NCBI RefSeq assembly: GCF_001522545.3
Contig: NC_031769.1
Location: 25,132,100-25,196,099, forward strand
Direction of reading: 5' to 3'
Source of the DNA: Parus major
Lineage: Eukaryota > Chordata > Aves > Passeriformes > Paridae
Length of the DNA: 64,000 bases
Shown: one piece after another, positions 13,201 through 28,200 of the stretch
How positions within the stretch are numbered: position 1 is the stretch's first letter
Layout of the letters: every line of letters begins with the position of its first letter
The notes under the pieces: model-generated
The model's input: the letters and a program-made list of their open reading frames with translations, nothing else
Database searches by the model: none
Told to the model about the DNA's origin: nothing
Program-made: the position numbers and the translations under genes

Positions 13201-16200
13201 CAATATTTTCATGAAACCTTTGGACCAGAGGCACAAGTCAGTTCATCCATATACAGATTATCATAATGCCATTTTTACTGATATAAAGCCAATTGAAAAT
13301 TTACCAGTTTTCCTTATACCTGGGTTTTTCCTGATGTGTTTATTTGAAATTGATCAAACAACAACAATTCCTCAAACAACCCATCTTCTACCCTTCTTGC
13401 AGCCTGGTGCCCATAAAGTTTTGCCTTTCAGCCCATAGGCTCCCTTACCTCAGCACCAACTCTGGCTTCAGTACCTCTCCACTTGACAAGCCACATTAGC
13501 AGGTTCAGCCCCGTGCAGCTTCAGGGCCTGGAGACAGTCTGGGATGGACAGGGATGGATATACCCAGTGCAAGAGGTGGCAGAGAGAGAAGGGAACTGGC
13601 ACAGGCTGTTGTAAGGCAAGGCAGTATGCTTAGTATTGTCTGCTCCAATTCACAATCCTTGTTCCTTTCATGGAGAAGGCAGACTGGGATTTCTGTCGTG
13701 CCAGCATGTATGAGCATGCTCCACAGAATGAATCCAAAAAATACGTGAAGTTCAAAATATATTAAAAAAAAATCTATCAGGTAAAAAACATTTTAGCTGT
13801 ACACAGCACCACTATGCCCTGAGCACAGCAAATGCCACTCATTTTATCAGCTGATAATACTAAACCTCTTAAATGGTGTAGGAACTTGTTGCATGCTGAA
13901 AAATGGAACTTGATAAATACAGACTCATCTTTCAGCTGAAACACTAAGCCAACACCCTTTATTGTGCTTAGAAAGTGTGCTACTTTTTTTTTCCTGTCAC
14001 CCAAATGGACACTGTGTTTCCTGTCTATGGTGACAGTCCCTGACAGAATTTCCCAAGAACAGTAACTCTGAGGGATGCTTCCTATCACAAATTATTAATT
14101 TCTTTGCAAGTTCATCCACATGATAGGGCCATGCCATGAATGCAGATGGGAGTCCTGCTGAAGTTATTATTTTTCCAAAAGCTCTGTTTTTTAACCATGA
14201 TAAAAACATTACAGAGTTTTCCTTCCAATAATTGATGTCATGTGCCTTGCAAGAGCTGTTGCTGTAGGTATGGGACAGGTAGGTGCTAGAGTAGGGAGTA
14301 TAAGAAACCCCTGTGATGAAAGTCATATAGGATAGTAGGAAAATGTTGTACTGTGAAACACTTTTTCATGGATAGAAGAGGATGCCTGAATACTAATGGA
14401 GAAAGAAACTCAACCTTCTATGAGACAACACGCAAAACTTGTAAACTTAAATGATTCAGTCTGTTTTAAAGACTGAATGTTTCAAACTTCAAGTGACTAT
14501 TAAGAAATTGGGGTTTTATGTTTTGTAGTCTTAGTGTTACAGGTAATGTGGAATTTATAAAAACCATGAAGTTCCGGCAATAATATCACATTATGTCTAC
14601 ATGTAGAGAAAAGTCTGCTTTTCCAAGAAGCTTTTTGGTTATAATTTTTTTTCATTTAACTCTTTGCTCACTTTTTTTCTTTCCTTAGTGGGATTTTCCT
14701 TCAGGTGGCATGTAATATCATCTGGAGCAATAGGGAGGAAAAGTACACTTGATCTGCGCTGAATGTTTTTACAAATTGAAATGGTACCATTTTAAGCCTG
14801 GAAACCTCACCATCCGCCCCCCTCCCCCCCCAAACTATTGTTCATTATGCTAGGATGAGTTCCAGTTAGTGCCAATATAAAAATTTTCCTTTTCAGAAAG
14901 CCCATATATACTGTAAGGAACAGAAACACTCTGTATTTCAGTCTAGAATGTAATCATGATTAAGCTACTGTTAAAAAAAAATCTTTCAAATTTAATGATT
15001 TTATCTTTAAACTAAACATTGGCAACAACAATGCAAATAGATTTAGATATTTTAACAGATATTATTGATATTTTGTATTTCTAAGTTAGCTGAAATATCT
15101 AAGAACTAAACTTGTTCATAGGAAAATTGGATTTTTTCAGTCTCCTGGGAAAGTAGCTTGCCACATAAGTGAGGAAAGAATTCATATGTCATCAGAGAAG
15201 AAGCAGATCCCTTAGCAGTTTGTTCTGGGAAATGTATTCAGGAAAATATGTAATGATGGATTTTTTACAGAATTGTCCCAGGATGATTTTATGGGAATAA
15301 CTGCTTTGAATATCCACATTCAAACTTAACCTTTTCCTTAGAAGTTTGAATATATGTCTGTTCATAAAACTTTAGCCTTTAATTGAAAATCTTACTACAC
15401 AAATCAAATTTTCCAGAGAATCTCATTATAGCAGTAGACTTTAAGAATGTCATTCTCAGCCTTTCCATGAATATATTGTGATTTCTAGAAACATGCACTT
15501 TATATCTAGCATATAAAACAAATAAAACTAATGTCAATTCTGAAACTATATCTATACGTACTTCCTGCTCATCACTTTTTTATGAGCGAACACAGGTCAT
15601 ACCCAGATTTCATGCCCCAATTTTATATCCTGTAACCATATAATTCAGTTTATAAATTATTCACTGAAATTTGTGAATAGTCACTATTATTGTCCTCACT
15701 AGAAAACACATTTTCAAAAATTACCTTGAATATACTCTTATGGAACCTTACTGGTGCTATAGCATTGAATGCACTGTTGTTGGTTTGGGCTTTCTAAAAT
15801 AAATATTAGTTAAGCACCTGAAAATAAATTAAAACAGACAAAATAATGACAACTAGTCTGAGTAAATCAATAGACATATGCATGTCTTTAAACAATTATA
15901 AAAATAATTTTTTTATCCAACACTAAGAATACTAGAGGACCCCAATTTAGCTTTGAAAAACTGTTATATTCATTACTAGATATATGTTTTACACAAAAAT
16001 CATGGTGATTCTGTTGAGTTCCTGGAAACAGGAAGGAAACCAAGATGAATTAAGTCGTTTTGTGTTAAAATGTTGTTTTTTTCCAAGGTTTTAGCTATTG
16101 AAGGGCAAAGCTGTCTTCTAATGAGAACACAACACACTGTTGGTAAGTCCAGCAAAAGACATGAAGTAAGCAGTTCAGATGCTTTTTAATTGTAATAACC

Positions 16201-19200
16201 AGCTGAGTTAAGAGATATGTAGAACCTAAGTACGAAAATGACAGAAACCAGGTTACTGGGTAAGTCAGACAATAGATGGGATTCTCTCTGGATAATGTTT
16301 ATGGTCATTACTGCTTATTACAGACTATATTACATTTACAGAGCAGAACCAAGTGTGGCATGTCTTTTCTCTTTGCCAACTTTCTGTTTCTTGTACTTTC
16401 AGTATTTTACTAAGTGAGATAGTGTCTTCTCTGTTTTGGAAATTGTTGAATCATTCAGCAAAATCATATCATGGGACACCCTTGAATTCTGAGTGAGTAC
16501 AAGGAATACAAAATCTGAGTTCCTTGATCCTATAAGCTGCAGTATGACAAGAGTTGAGTGTCTCTACCCAGGGTTATAAATTTTTGTTCTACAATTTAAA
16601 TTCCTTAAGTTTTATAGCTGAATGAGATACACTTTGATTCAAGTTTGCATTATATGTTACAATATAGATAATATGTGATGGCTAACAAGGTTGAAGGTTG
16701 CCTTAATATGAAGCAAATGTGTAAGAAAATAAAAAGTATAGGTGGGAATAGTATTTCTTTTGGTATTTTAAGTAAGTTAAACAGACAAAACAGCATTGAA
16801 TTTGGCTTTAAAAACACTTTTCTTTGATAAATTTAACATCTTTGTATGAAACTTGTCAGTGGACAATAGAAAGTCAGTAAACCAGGAAACAAGCAGAAGA
16901 ATCTTTGTTCTTTGCTCAGGATTTACTCTGGAAACAGGACTAAGTTGTCTGGTTCAGAGACAAGAGATACACAGTGAAAATTGACAGTTCCCAACACCTA
17001 ACTCTGAGTGAAGTGCCCTGTAACCCTCTAATGTTTTTCTCTTGGCGTCATTAAATACTGTGTTGTATGTAATGATTGTAAGTTTACTGTAAACATGTTA
17101 ACTGTGAACAGTTTAGTATTTGGTTAAATGGAAATATATTTAGTCAGGTAAATTATAATAGTAATAATAGTAATAATAGTAATAATGGTAATAATAGTAA
17201 TAGTAATACTAGTAATAGTAATAGTAATAGTAATAGTAATAGTAATAATAATAACAATAACAACAACAACAATAATAATCCTTTTATGGTTTTTAAAATA
17301 AAAATGGGGCTCAAATGTCTCATTTTAAATGCCTTGGACTCTTTATGGAGAAGGTTTATATGTATGGTAATAAGATTATTTAGGTGTTTTTGAGATCTTA
17401 GAACTTCGCAGAATTGCAAATAAGTGAAAAAATCTTAAAAATCTGCATTATGGCAGATGGTTTGGTTAATGCCACACTGAGCTGCCGTGTGGGCAGGATA
17501 CAGGTCATTCAATATATTCACACATGGTTTGAAAAGAGGGTGGAAGTAGAGTGATGAAATTATCTTGTATATTAAAGAGGTTATTAAAGATAAGGACTGA
17601 TTAAGAACTGCATTAGAAAGACTAAGAAGTTAAGGATGTGATTCAGCTCCTAAGTTTTCATGTCTACATGGAAACATGTTGGCTGAACTTTTGTAAGCAG
17701 AAAGCTGCTCACAGTCCCATAGGCAGTGGGACTTAGAGAGCTTCAACTCACTACTGGCAACACAATAAATCACAATAAATCATTAGAAGAAAATAAAAGT
17801 ATTGTGCAATCTGTGAAACTTCACATTGAGAGATTTGCCAGCATCTTGAGATTAAGAAAATGCATATGAATAATAGAAGTAAAGAATGAAAATTTCCTTT
17901 AAGTAATTTCTTGGATAATATTTCTGGACTCCATGCTACCTTGCTTTAGACAAGTCAAATTGAATTAGTTGAAGATTCAAAGTCACCAAGCCTCTCCTGC
18001 TGGTGGCTTCCACAGCCAGTGGCACCCAGACAGCACCCAGATGATACTGGTCTCACTTGCATCTGCCACTTGGCACTGCAAAGTGAGATGATGTATCTGT
18101 ACCCATAACCCGCATTACAGATGTGTGGGATGCACTGATCCAACCAGACATGTGAGTGGACTGTACACTCCAAAACTGAGACCCAAACTATCTGTAGGCT
18201 GAGCTTGATCTGGAGTTTGTATTTTGAGGAACTGAATCTGCTCTTTGAAACCAGTAACAAAGAATAAAAGTTCAGCAGCGGTGTTCTGTGTTATGCCACA
18301 CCGGTACCAATGCCACCAAGGTGAAGTCACCAGTTCAATTCAAAAAGCAGAAAGTATTAGAATGGAAAGGCCAAGGAATTGCACTAAGAATAGACTTATT
18401 TATTTTATCCAAGGCTATTACAGAATAACTGCCACTTTTCAGAGATACTGTATTATGTGTCATGAAAACTAATTTTAAAAGAGCAATTTAATAATCCTTC
18501 TGTGAGGACAAAAGATATTGAAAAGACTGTTATGTGTCTGAACCAAAAAAGGCCTTGACCTTTACTAGCTGAATGGCTGTTTATTAATCTGAGAACAACC
18601 ACTGACTATCTGTACTGATCATTAAAAAATTTTTCACTCATCTCAAATAAGCCCCAAAATGCCAAAGGTTAGATTTAGCTTAGGTATGGACAAGAGATAA
18701 CCCTTAGACATACATATGTTTCTTCTATACTCTTTAAGTATAATTATCTAAGTGTATTAACTAAACTTTTCTGGCAGCATTTTTATTATTATAGATGTTT
18801 GAGCATGGAAATATCTTTACTATAGACTTTAAACAGCAGGCTGGGGAGTTGAAAGTTGATAAAAGAGGGAAGTTTCTTATTCTTCCTGAAAATCTGCAGC
18901 TAAAGCCTAACAACAGACCATAAATATCGTATTCATGTAGATGGATTCTAGAGAAAGATGTATATATTTTACAGCCATGAAAATATGTGAAAAGATTGAC
19001 AGGAGGGCATACAAGATTAAACAAATATGGTTTTGTATATAATAGAAGTATCTGGTTCTACTGTCTTGAGCTCATCAGTGTGAAATGACATAAAAAAATC
19101 ACTGTCATTTGCTGTGCTGAGAAATTAAAGAGACATGATTTTTCCACCACATGTATGAATAGCTTCTTTCAAACTCATCATCCTATTTCTTTTTCAACTT

Positions 19201-22200
19201 CTCAAGTACTCTGCAGCAGCTTTCCCGCTCAAGCATTTTGTTGAGAAGAGTAAGAAATGAGACTATGAAAAACCATTTGTCAGGAAGAGGAAAACCATGA
19301 TGGATGGAAATATTCCAGAATTTTATAATAAACATTCCCCATATCTAGATTTATTTCTGTGAATTTTCTAATTAAATTGTTGCCTAAGAAACAAAACACA
19401 AATGTTTTTATGGTACATCTTTTACAAAGCAGCTTTGTATGAATTTGTCTTGTATGACATAGATTGTTAGCCAGGCTATCAATGATGCTGCCGTAGAAAG
19501 TCTCTGTATCAAATTGATAAATTAAAGATCTTTCTGTACCGAATACTGATGTTAGTAACTCTCCAATGGGCAAGATAGCCTTATTCACATAAACAAATTT
19601 CTCAAAGTTTTGCAAACCAGACTACTTCCTAAATGAACTGGACATTTTATCCAACTGATTTTGCTTGACAAGGTGTAGACATTAAATTATCTCTTTCAGA
19701 TAACACTAAGGCATTAATTGTCATAAAATCTCATACCTCAGCCAATTTCAAAGTTGTCCTGAGTTTTTACAGTACACAGGCAATTAAAAATTATTATAAC
19801 TACTCAGACTGAATGTTTTAATCTTCATCTAGAAATACTTAAAATCTTTAAACACAGGCATTGTAGGCAAAAATATTCTAGAAAAAAAGCTTCCCAAGTA
19901 ATGGCAAAAGTCAAGACACATATTCAGGTGATTGAAATTCTGACATAAGTGCTGTGGCTCTAGGGAGGTCCTTGGTTGAATTCCATTGTGGCCCTAAAAA
20001 TATTCTTGGAGACGAGATAAGAAAGTGGGTGCATGTGACAACAATATCAAGCCTTCATCACACAGTAGTACACGACCCAGTGGGGACATTATTGCTGTGC
20101 AAATAACACCACTAATAAAAAATCTACTGACAAAAAAGGATTGTAAAGTATAAAGGTTCTACAGAGTTTCTGCATGCTCTCTCCCTATATAAATAACATA
20201 TTTAACTACACATATACAACTACATCTTACCTTGTTTCCTTGAATGCCTTTTGGGCCTTGCTGACCTGGATCTCCCCTGATACCCTACAAAAAAGTCAAA
20301 GCAAAGACATGTATAAATTTTGGGGTTTTATTTCCCCTGAATGGGGCACAGTATAATATAGCACAATTCTAAGCCCTAAAGGACAAGGATTTTCTGCATC
20401 ATGCTCTGTGAAGTGCCCAACACATTGAATATTGTTAATATGCAAAAACCAGTGACAGCAGAAAAGCACGGCTGTTTTTCACAGAATTGACAAGTTGCAT
20501 GCAGAAGAAACTTAAAGAATATGATCTTTTTATTTGGTAGCTTTTTGTTCCCTTACCTGAGGTCCCCGAGGTCCTGTAGGGCCCACAGAGCCCTGCAAAC
20601 CCTGAGGAAAAATTAGATTCAATTATCAGATTAAAAGGAAATTTCGATAAGCTTTCAAATATCAAGCACTTGACATGCACATGTAATGTCAAATCTCTGT
20701 TCAAGCATTTTCTAGAGACTTTATTCTCTCACCAGAGTACTACTGTGCTCATATGGTATTCAGTAACTGCCTGTTACATTCCACCCTCAATATTTGGTTA
20801 AAACGTTTTTCATATACCAGAAGCATAGTGAATGTCTACTTAACACCTTAGCTATTTGATTAAGAAGTTCTTATTTGCTACAGGTTTTTAAATGTAATTC
20901 CTAGAAGCATATTATATACAGAATCCTTAATAAAAATGCTGCAGTGTCTATACCAGAATAACTTCAGGTAACTTTGTCTCACTAACTCAAACTGTTAATC
21001 TGGAGCCTGGCAGAATCACACTAATAGTTCACAAAATCCATTAAAAATCCAACCAAAAAAATTTAAAAATTTAAAATGCCATGGTTTTTTTATTCCACTA
21101 GCTGTGATTTCTACATTTAATGAGTTCTTACCAGTCAACACCACTGCAGATTATTCAAAAATATTTCTTCTTCAGTGTTTTTTGTTTAATTACCATAATG
21201 CATATTTCACTTCAACTTGAGTCAATACTTGCTTATAAATTATTTCTAGAGCAAAAATAGTTTTGAGCAAATTTACTGGTTTTATATTTCTCTTACTTCC
21301 CTTTTAATTAGTAACATCTCTACAGGCAGAGGCACTGGCAGACTGCTGCATTTTTCAAGATATATGTCACATTTTGAATTTCTAATAGCCTTGACAAATT
21401 TATCAGTGATACCTATGCAGACACTCCACTGACTGCCCCCTGCCAGGATTCAGTCAGAAATTATAAACAATTCTCTGCTCCCTGGCATTGGCTCCCAGGC
21501 CAAGCATCAGCCACCAGAGAGAGAGATAACCCCTCTCAGTTCCAGCCCATTTCCAGCCCAACTACGTAAGCAATTGATGGTACAAACAGTGATATACTGA
21601 TGCAATGATGACTACTTTTGGTAGCATACAAATGTATGACTTGAGTCAGTTCTGATTTCAAAGCCAAACAGGAATTGTCTGAATTTCAAGCTTGAACAGC
21701 ATTTGGAAAAGCTCTGATATACAGCACCGAAACTACTGGATTCAGTCTGATTAGTGAGATGAGAAAGTGGTAATAAATGCAACATTTTCAAATTGGACAC
21801 CCAATCATGCTTCAGTAGCCATCACCCCAGTTAAAGACTGACCTCAGAATAATGGATTTGCTTCTCACACATTTGGCTATACATGTTCTGTGTCTGATTT
21901 TATCTAGCCTAGAATGCTTTCTTTAAAAATAAAGCCATAATTTTCTTCTGTCTTCAGGATTTGTGAATGTGAAGATGGGAATTCTGGAACTGACTGATCC
22001 CCTGCAGAGGACAAAGTTGTTTTCATCACTGTCCTCAACAGAAATGAAGAAAGCAGATTTCTGGCAGCCCTGGAATGTTTCCTATATCCAGATTTCTTGG
22101 CTGCTTTGATTCTTTGCCAGCTTCTGAACAGCTTCCTTTTAGCTTAGTAGACATTTCACATAACACCATGCTATTTCTCACATGTCTGGATAAAGAAGGT

Positions 22201-25200
22201 ATGATCTTTCTTTATTCCTCTGATAGATGCAGCTCTCTCCTTTTTAACTGGTATTTTTGATTTTCTGACTCACTGAAGTCTGAAATTTGCTGCCATTTTG
22301 AACCACAGTATCCCACAAGATATTCTCAGCCTTTAGATTTTTATTATTTATAATGCCTTTTTTTCTTTGCAATAAATACTTCTGGAATGAATATTTATTA
22401 ATTCCTGCCTGAAATTAATCATAAAATAGCAGCTTCTAGGAAAACAAAAACTTTTCAAGGTGGTCTTTGATAAAAGTAAGCATAACATGGGTGGTAAAAC
22501 TGAAGAAATCTGGTTTCATAGAACAATAAGTGTAATCTAATTGGCAGTTCTTAGCAGTTCTAACTATAAATCAGCGGTTTTCATGACTCATACAAACTTG
22601 CCTGTATGAACTCAAGATACATAATTATCTCACTTAGCAATACATCATCCTTCCATCTTTCAGAATATAAATAAACCAGGTAAAAATCTGTATTCACTTG
22701 CAACACTTCTGCACTCCAGGTTAACACACTGGATAGAAGTGTGAATTATATCAGCACAGATGGGCTCACAGACCTGAAAGTTTTCATGTCAGATAGGAAA
22801 CAGCTTTTATTGCAATATAACTATATATAACTATACTCCCAAATTGAAATTAATCTTCTAAGGAAATAAATGGGGTGCTCTCCATAAGATGCTCAGTCCT
22901 ATGTAAGCAAGGCTTGGCATTGGTCAGGGCAGCTTTTATTTTAGGTGAGGATCTGCATTTCTTATGCAAAATGAAAACAAATAATGTGGTGAACTGTGGG
23001 TTCAGTTTCCACAAATCATACTTCTACTATGAATGTATCTCTACCACTAGGGAATTATAAGGTATTCCAAATTTACAATAATCTTTTCAGACTGTTTATG
23101 AATATGTTACATGATTTTCTAGTATCTTCATCAACACAAAGCACTTCAAATAAAAATTATACTTACTATTTCGCCTTTTGTTCCTGGAGGTCCACATTCT
23201 CCTCTTTCACCCTTTATAAGAAATCAAAAGGTTCACAGCTAAACAAGATGATTTGATTACATTACATCCATTAAAGACTCTGCAAGCAGTAGCACAAGAG
23301 GTTTAGTTGACTCTGAGGACCTGGAAGTGGCATCATTGTATATGGTCTGTAGAAGATAAGATTTCTCTACTCAAGATATTTCTGAAAAAAATTGCAAAAC
23401 ATCCAACTTATATCAGAGGATAATATATTTTATAATGAATAAGTTTTGCAGCAGTTTTCTGCTTCACTCCACTGTCTCCAGAGATTCTTTCCATGCTCTG
23501 TTCATTACTGTGATGCCTGAGATTTTCCTGAGTAACAACTGTGAGATGGCACATATGGAATGAAGAAAGAATTAAGTGTTTCAGTGATGATTTAACATAT
23601 TGACAGACGCATGAAAAGTAGACCTATGAGTCTGCTATTCCCATTTTCATAAAAACTTACCACAAAATTGATTGAAACATTTTACTAATGAATATAAAGG
23701 TTCATAGAGGCACTGCTTTTATTAACAATGTAGTGTCAAAACCAAGAAAAGTAAAAATGGGATCATCTCTGTTTCATTTCCATGATGGTCCACTTTGCAA
23801 TTCATCTCTAGAATCCTGCAAGCCACTGAAATGTATAGTTTGTTTATTTTCTTGGAGAGACTATGTTGAAAATTTTCTTGATCAAGCAGTAGCCCTTGTA
23901 AGTTATAAGTAAGTTAAAAGTAAGCCTCCTTTTGGTAAGTTTTTCAAAAGCTAATGATTTCACATTGTTTTTGTAGTGAACATTTCCTTTCTTTCTAGTT
24001 AACTTCTTTTTCAAACCACACTTCTTTTCCTTCCAAAAACTGTATTTCTGGTCATTGACACTTTTTTTTATATTTAGATTACATTCTCTGATTTTGTGGG
24101 GTTTTTGTTTTATTTCCAGCAATGCAGTCTGTAAGCATTTGCACAAATTTTGAATTTTTTTCTAGGGTTTGCATTAGAAGCTTTCATGACAAATAGACAA
24201 GACAAGCTCTTTTTTCCATTCTTTCACATACACTGTCAGCAAGTGACAATTTATTTTCAGACTACTTTTATTCCACAAAAAACTTACCTTTTCTCCCTTG
24301 TAGCCAGGAGCTCCCTATTCAAAAATTGAAAATAGGAAAAAGTCATAAAAGACGAAGCAAAAGCCTAACATACTGCTAATTTAAGTAGAAAAATCCCCAA
24401 TCCTTCACCCAGTAAAACTGTGTTCTGAAATTATGTTTCAGAAGTTTTACGATTCACAACAATAAAATATCTCTCTGAAATTGTTTAACATATAATTCTC
24501 TTCAAATCTAGATGTGGATTTTTTACTCATATATTAGCTGCAAATATGCCACTTAGTTTGCCAGCCTCCTAGTAGATACCTGCTGCCATTTAAATGGGAC
24601 TTTTAAACTGAGTTACTCTTATACAGGGTGTAGTGTTAATCTTTCTCCAGTGAATCAACAGGAATCCTGAGAATTATCAGTTGTTAGAAGCCGCCGAAGG
24701 ACTATGTAGTGTTTTTATCAGGTCTGTCTTTGGGATAAGTCTAATGCAAGTCAATTCAAAATCACACAACTCCAGAAGCTCCCAGTAGCATTTCCTCTCT
24801 GTATTTAAGCACATGGTTAGACTGTTTCTCTCAGTATACAAGCTTCTGCAAACCAGGCTGTAGTGTAGTGCTACAGCCTGGTTTAGTGTAGGTGCTTTAA
24901 TTGAGTAAAGTAGACACACAAAAATTGAAAATAACATTTTTAGTTCGAAAAATTTGAAAAGACAAAATATGAGTTAGCACTGTAGTACTCACATACCTCT
25001 TCACCTTTCTCTCCATGATCTCCTTTTTGAGCATCACCCTATTGGAAGCAAAGGAATACAACTGAAATACGTATTGCACTTTCATATATCCTTATTGCAC
25101 TAAAACCAATAACACTGTTAAACAAGCAGAACTGTTTGTTCCTGTTTACTAACAGTCACACTCCCTCCTTCCACAATCAAGGATACACATTTCCTCATCA

Positions 25201-28200
25201 TTAACATAGAAAACTCAACCATTGCCATTAGATGACTGAAATCTTAGTTATTAGAGTGAAGCACTCTGATCAAGGAATCTGTGTACTGTTAGAAAGCTCT
25301 GTGGAACCTAAAGAGCCTTTAGCTATATTCAGAGACCTCTGCTGTCAGAGAAAAACTAATATGATAGGCAGTGTTAACTTGATAGCAGTTTAGTTCTAAA
25401 TATTTATCTCACACTTCTAAAGCAGCTAACTATAAACTAGCAAATCTCAAAATTTAGAACTTATTTTTACATACTTTTTCTTTGCTGTATTCATCTATGG
25501 TTTGAATAACTGGATAGAAATTTGCTTTATTTCTTTTAAATTCACATTACCTTGTTTCCTTTTGGTCCTGGGTCACCTTTCTCCCCTTTGCTGCCAGCAC
25601 TGCCCTGAAACAAAGCAGGAAAATGTTATTATCATTATGAGAATAAAATTCTCCAGTTTTTCTAAGTCTATATTTTAGTCCAAAATCATTCTGGAATAAG
25701 CTTTGGTAGAAACCCCCACTGATTCAAATATTGTACATGTGACATGATATTAATTTAGCTAAACTCACTCTGGTGTTATAAGGTATCTACAATTTTTTTT
25801 TAAACAAGACTCAACGATAAATAAATTTTCTACAGAGCATCTGAAAAATCTACTCAGGAAGGCATTACAGAAAACAAATACAGTTCCTCCTTCCTATTTT
25901 TCAATTAATCACCACTGTCTCATCTCCTCTGCTTAGAAAATAAACTGTACAGAACAGTTTAGGGTCAATGCTCAGCAGCCCTAAGGAAAAAAGTACTGCA
26001 CCATTTTTTATTACTCTTTGGAGGATCATGATGTTGGGGACTAGAAATTTTGGTGTATATGTATCTGTATAACAGGCTACATCTAATAATTTTGGATAAA
26101 ATAACATAAATTTTAAATTGCAAACAGAGGTTCTGGTACACATTATCCAGATGCACATTATCCACAAGGATTGAATGATGGGTCCTGGTGTCATAAGCTG
26201 CTAACAGTATGGTTGACCTATTAGAGTCTTTGGGGAAAGACAAAAACATCTGAATGTACCTTGCTTGTCTCTAGGGGAACCATTAAAGACAGAAAAATGG
26301 TCAGAGAGGTCACCCACTGTCCGAACTCACACTTTTCTGTTCCTCACTAGAGCCAAGAAATATGTGCTGAAGTGTCACAAGAGAAAAGAGTGTTGGAGGC
26401 AGAGTTTTAGACCTTTCCTCATATATCCATTACCCTTAGACTTTTGAAACTTTACCCCTTACAAAAACAGAATTTGGTGGGGAGCGAAAACCTTTGTCTA
26501 GTGGACCTTTCCTTTTCCATTGCAAGATTCAAGAATAACTTTTTTATTTGGGCTCCTGAATCATCTATTTATCCACAGTGTTTTATTACTCAATAATAGA
26601 AATACATTTTCAGGGTAGTATCTGACTATGGATAGATTTTTTTTCTGAGCTCTTTCAACAGTGGCCTTTCACTGCCAACATGACATGCTACAATAAATCA
26701 ATCTTTTTGCAGTAAAGGCACAGCTAATGTCTTGTTTTGCACATAGTTCACATAGTAACCAATTAAAGTACTCTGCAGAATTGATCTTGATTAAAAGTCA
26801 AATTCTTGAGCCTACTCATATAAATGCATACTTACTGAATCACCTTTGTCTCCTTTTAGTCCCTTTTCACACTCGCAGATCTTCCGCACACACTACAGGG
26901 TTAATAGATAAAGGAGAATGATTTTCAAATATATTACTTCAAATTTTTAAAGAAAAAAAATATGGTTTTGCCTAGCCACAGATAACATAATAATGGAATC
27001 ATAGGAATAAATGATGTTCCAATATATTTATTTCTCATAAAATCAACATTAAACTTCCATACAGAGCAACCAAAATATGTTACTTGATTTATTTATAACA
27101 AAAAAACCCCTCTTATTGTAGAGACTGTAGTCACTGTAATAATTACAAATATTTAACATAGCATATATATAGTACACAAAACTGGGAAACCTTACAGAAA
27201 TTTTGAACCATTTTAACATTGTTATTGTTTTCTAATGAGACCACAAATGAATTTGCATATCTTACATTAGACCTATTCCACTCTTGTAGGAAGAATTCTT
27301 TATGTCTTACTATTGATACTACTCACTAATGAGCTAACATTGTAGATTTCTCAGGAGAAAGGACAGAAGAAATTCAGGAAAGTTAAAATAAAAGTAATCA
27401 TGGTCAGAAAATTTAACAAGAGATGGAAGATTGATTAATTCTCAAATATTGTTGCATTATAGAAGAAGCAGACTTTGGGAAGTCTAGTGTCAATAAGAGC
27501 AATCACACACAAAGGTCAAAAACCCTACCTGCTTCTGGAGCAAGGATTCCTGAAAAGAAAAGAAAAATAGTATTTTCATATAGATATTATTTAATTTAAC
27601 AGAGTATTACATTTTCCTCTCTAGTTTATAGAATCCAAGAAGAAGGGTAGAGTCGGTAAATACCCTCATCCTTCATTCCTTCCTCAAATGAGCAAGAACC
27701 AGTCTGTGGAACTACTCATACAGAAAGGAGTTCTTGGTAGGAAGAGAGGGCTATTCCATGTGAAATTCAGTGATCAGACAACACATGAGAATTAACAGCA
27801 TAGCTAAGCAAGACACAGTGCTAACAACAGGGACTGTGAAAAGACTTCCTAATCAGAGACTTCCTTTAAAAGGCCCTACGAACAATACATAGGGGAAGGA
27901 CTCAGTGATTATGCATGAGCTCAAGCTACCATCTAAAGTATTTTCATATGCTCAGAGACAACTCTGTGTGCTGGGAAATGTGATCAGGACAGCTGAGCTA
28001 CTATTGTCCAAACACACAACTCCTTGAAGAGTGGCTGAGAGAAGGAAGCTCCATCTGCCCTGACTCCTGCTGTAGCAGAGAAGAAACCACAAAACCCTGC
28101 ACTGTCTTCAGGGCTTACCTAATTAAAATTAGATGAAATCTGCCAAGGATAGACACACGACAATATTAACATCAGGACAACTTACCAGTTGCAATGTTAC

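Larger units (their letters stand above)
12000..20230 (-). other. COL28A1: COL28A1 intron 10, 8.2 kb
   Basis: The largest intron in the window. It is AT-rich and holds a GTAATA microsatellite (17153-17279), a short C-run near 14815-14831 and one glycine-free candidate exon (15725-15793). No collagen exon and no recognisable transposon was found by eye. Open frames at 13.5-14.3 and 18.0-18.5 kb match no family I know and lack coding character. Confidence 0.75.

Noticed and set aside
13505..14326. Cluster of open frames in COL28A1 intron 10
   Set aside because: Both strands are open by chance; no collagen or other family pattern and no plausible exon borders.
14814..14832. C-run as a possible G-quadruplex on the minus strand
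   Set aside because: One long run with a single break, not four separate G-tracts.
17153..17419. Minus-strand frame with a long leucine run
   Set aside because: It is the antisense reading of the TAA/TAG-rich microsatellite.
17955..18472. Open frames on both strands in COL28A1 intron 10
   Set aside because: No family match; may be an old repeat I cannot name.
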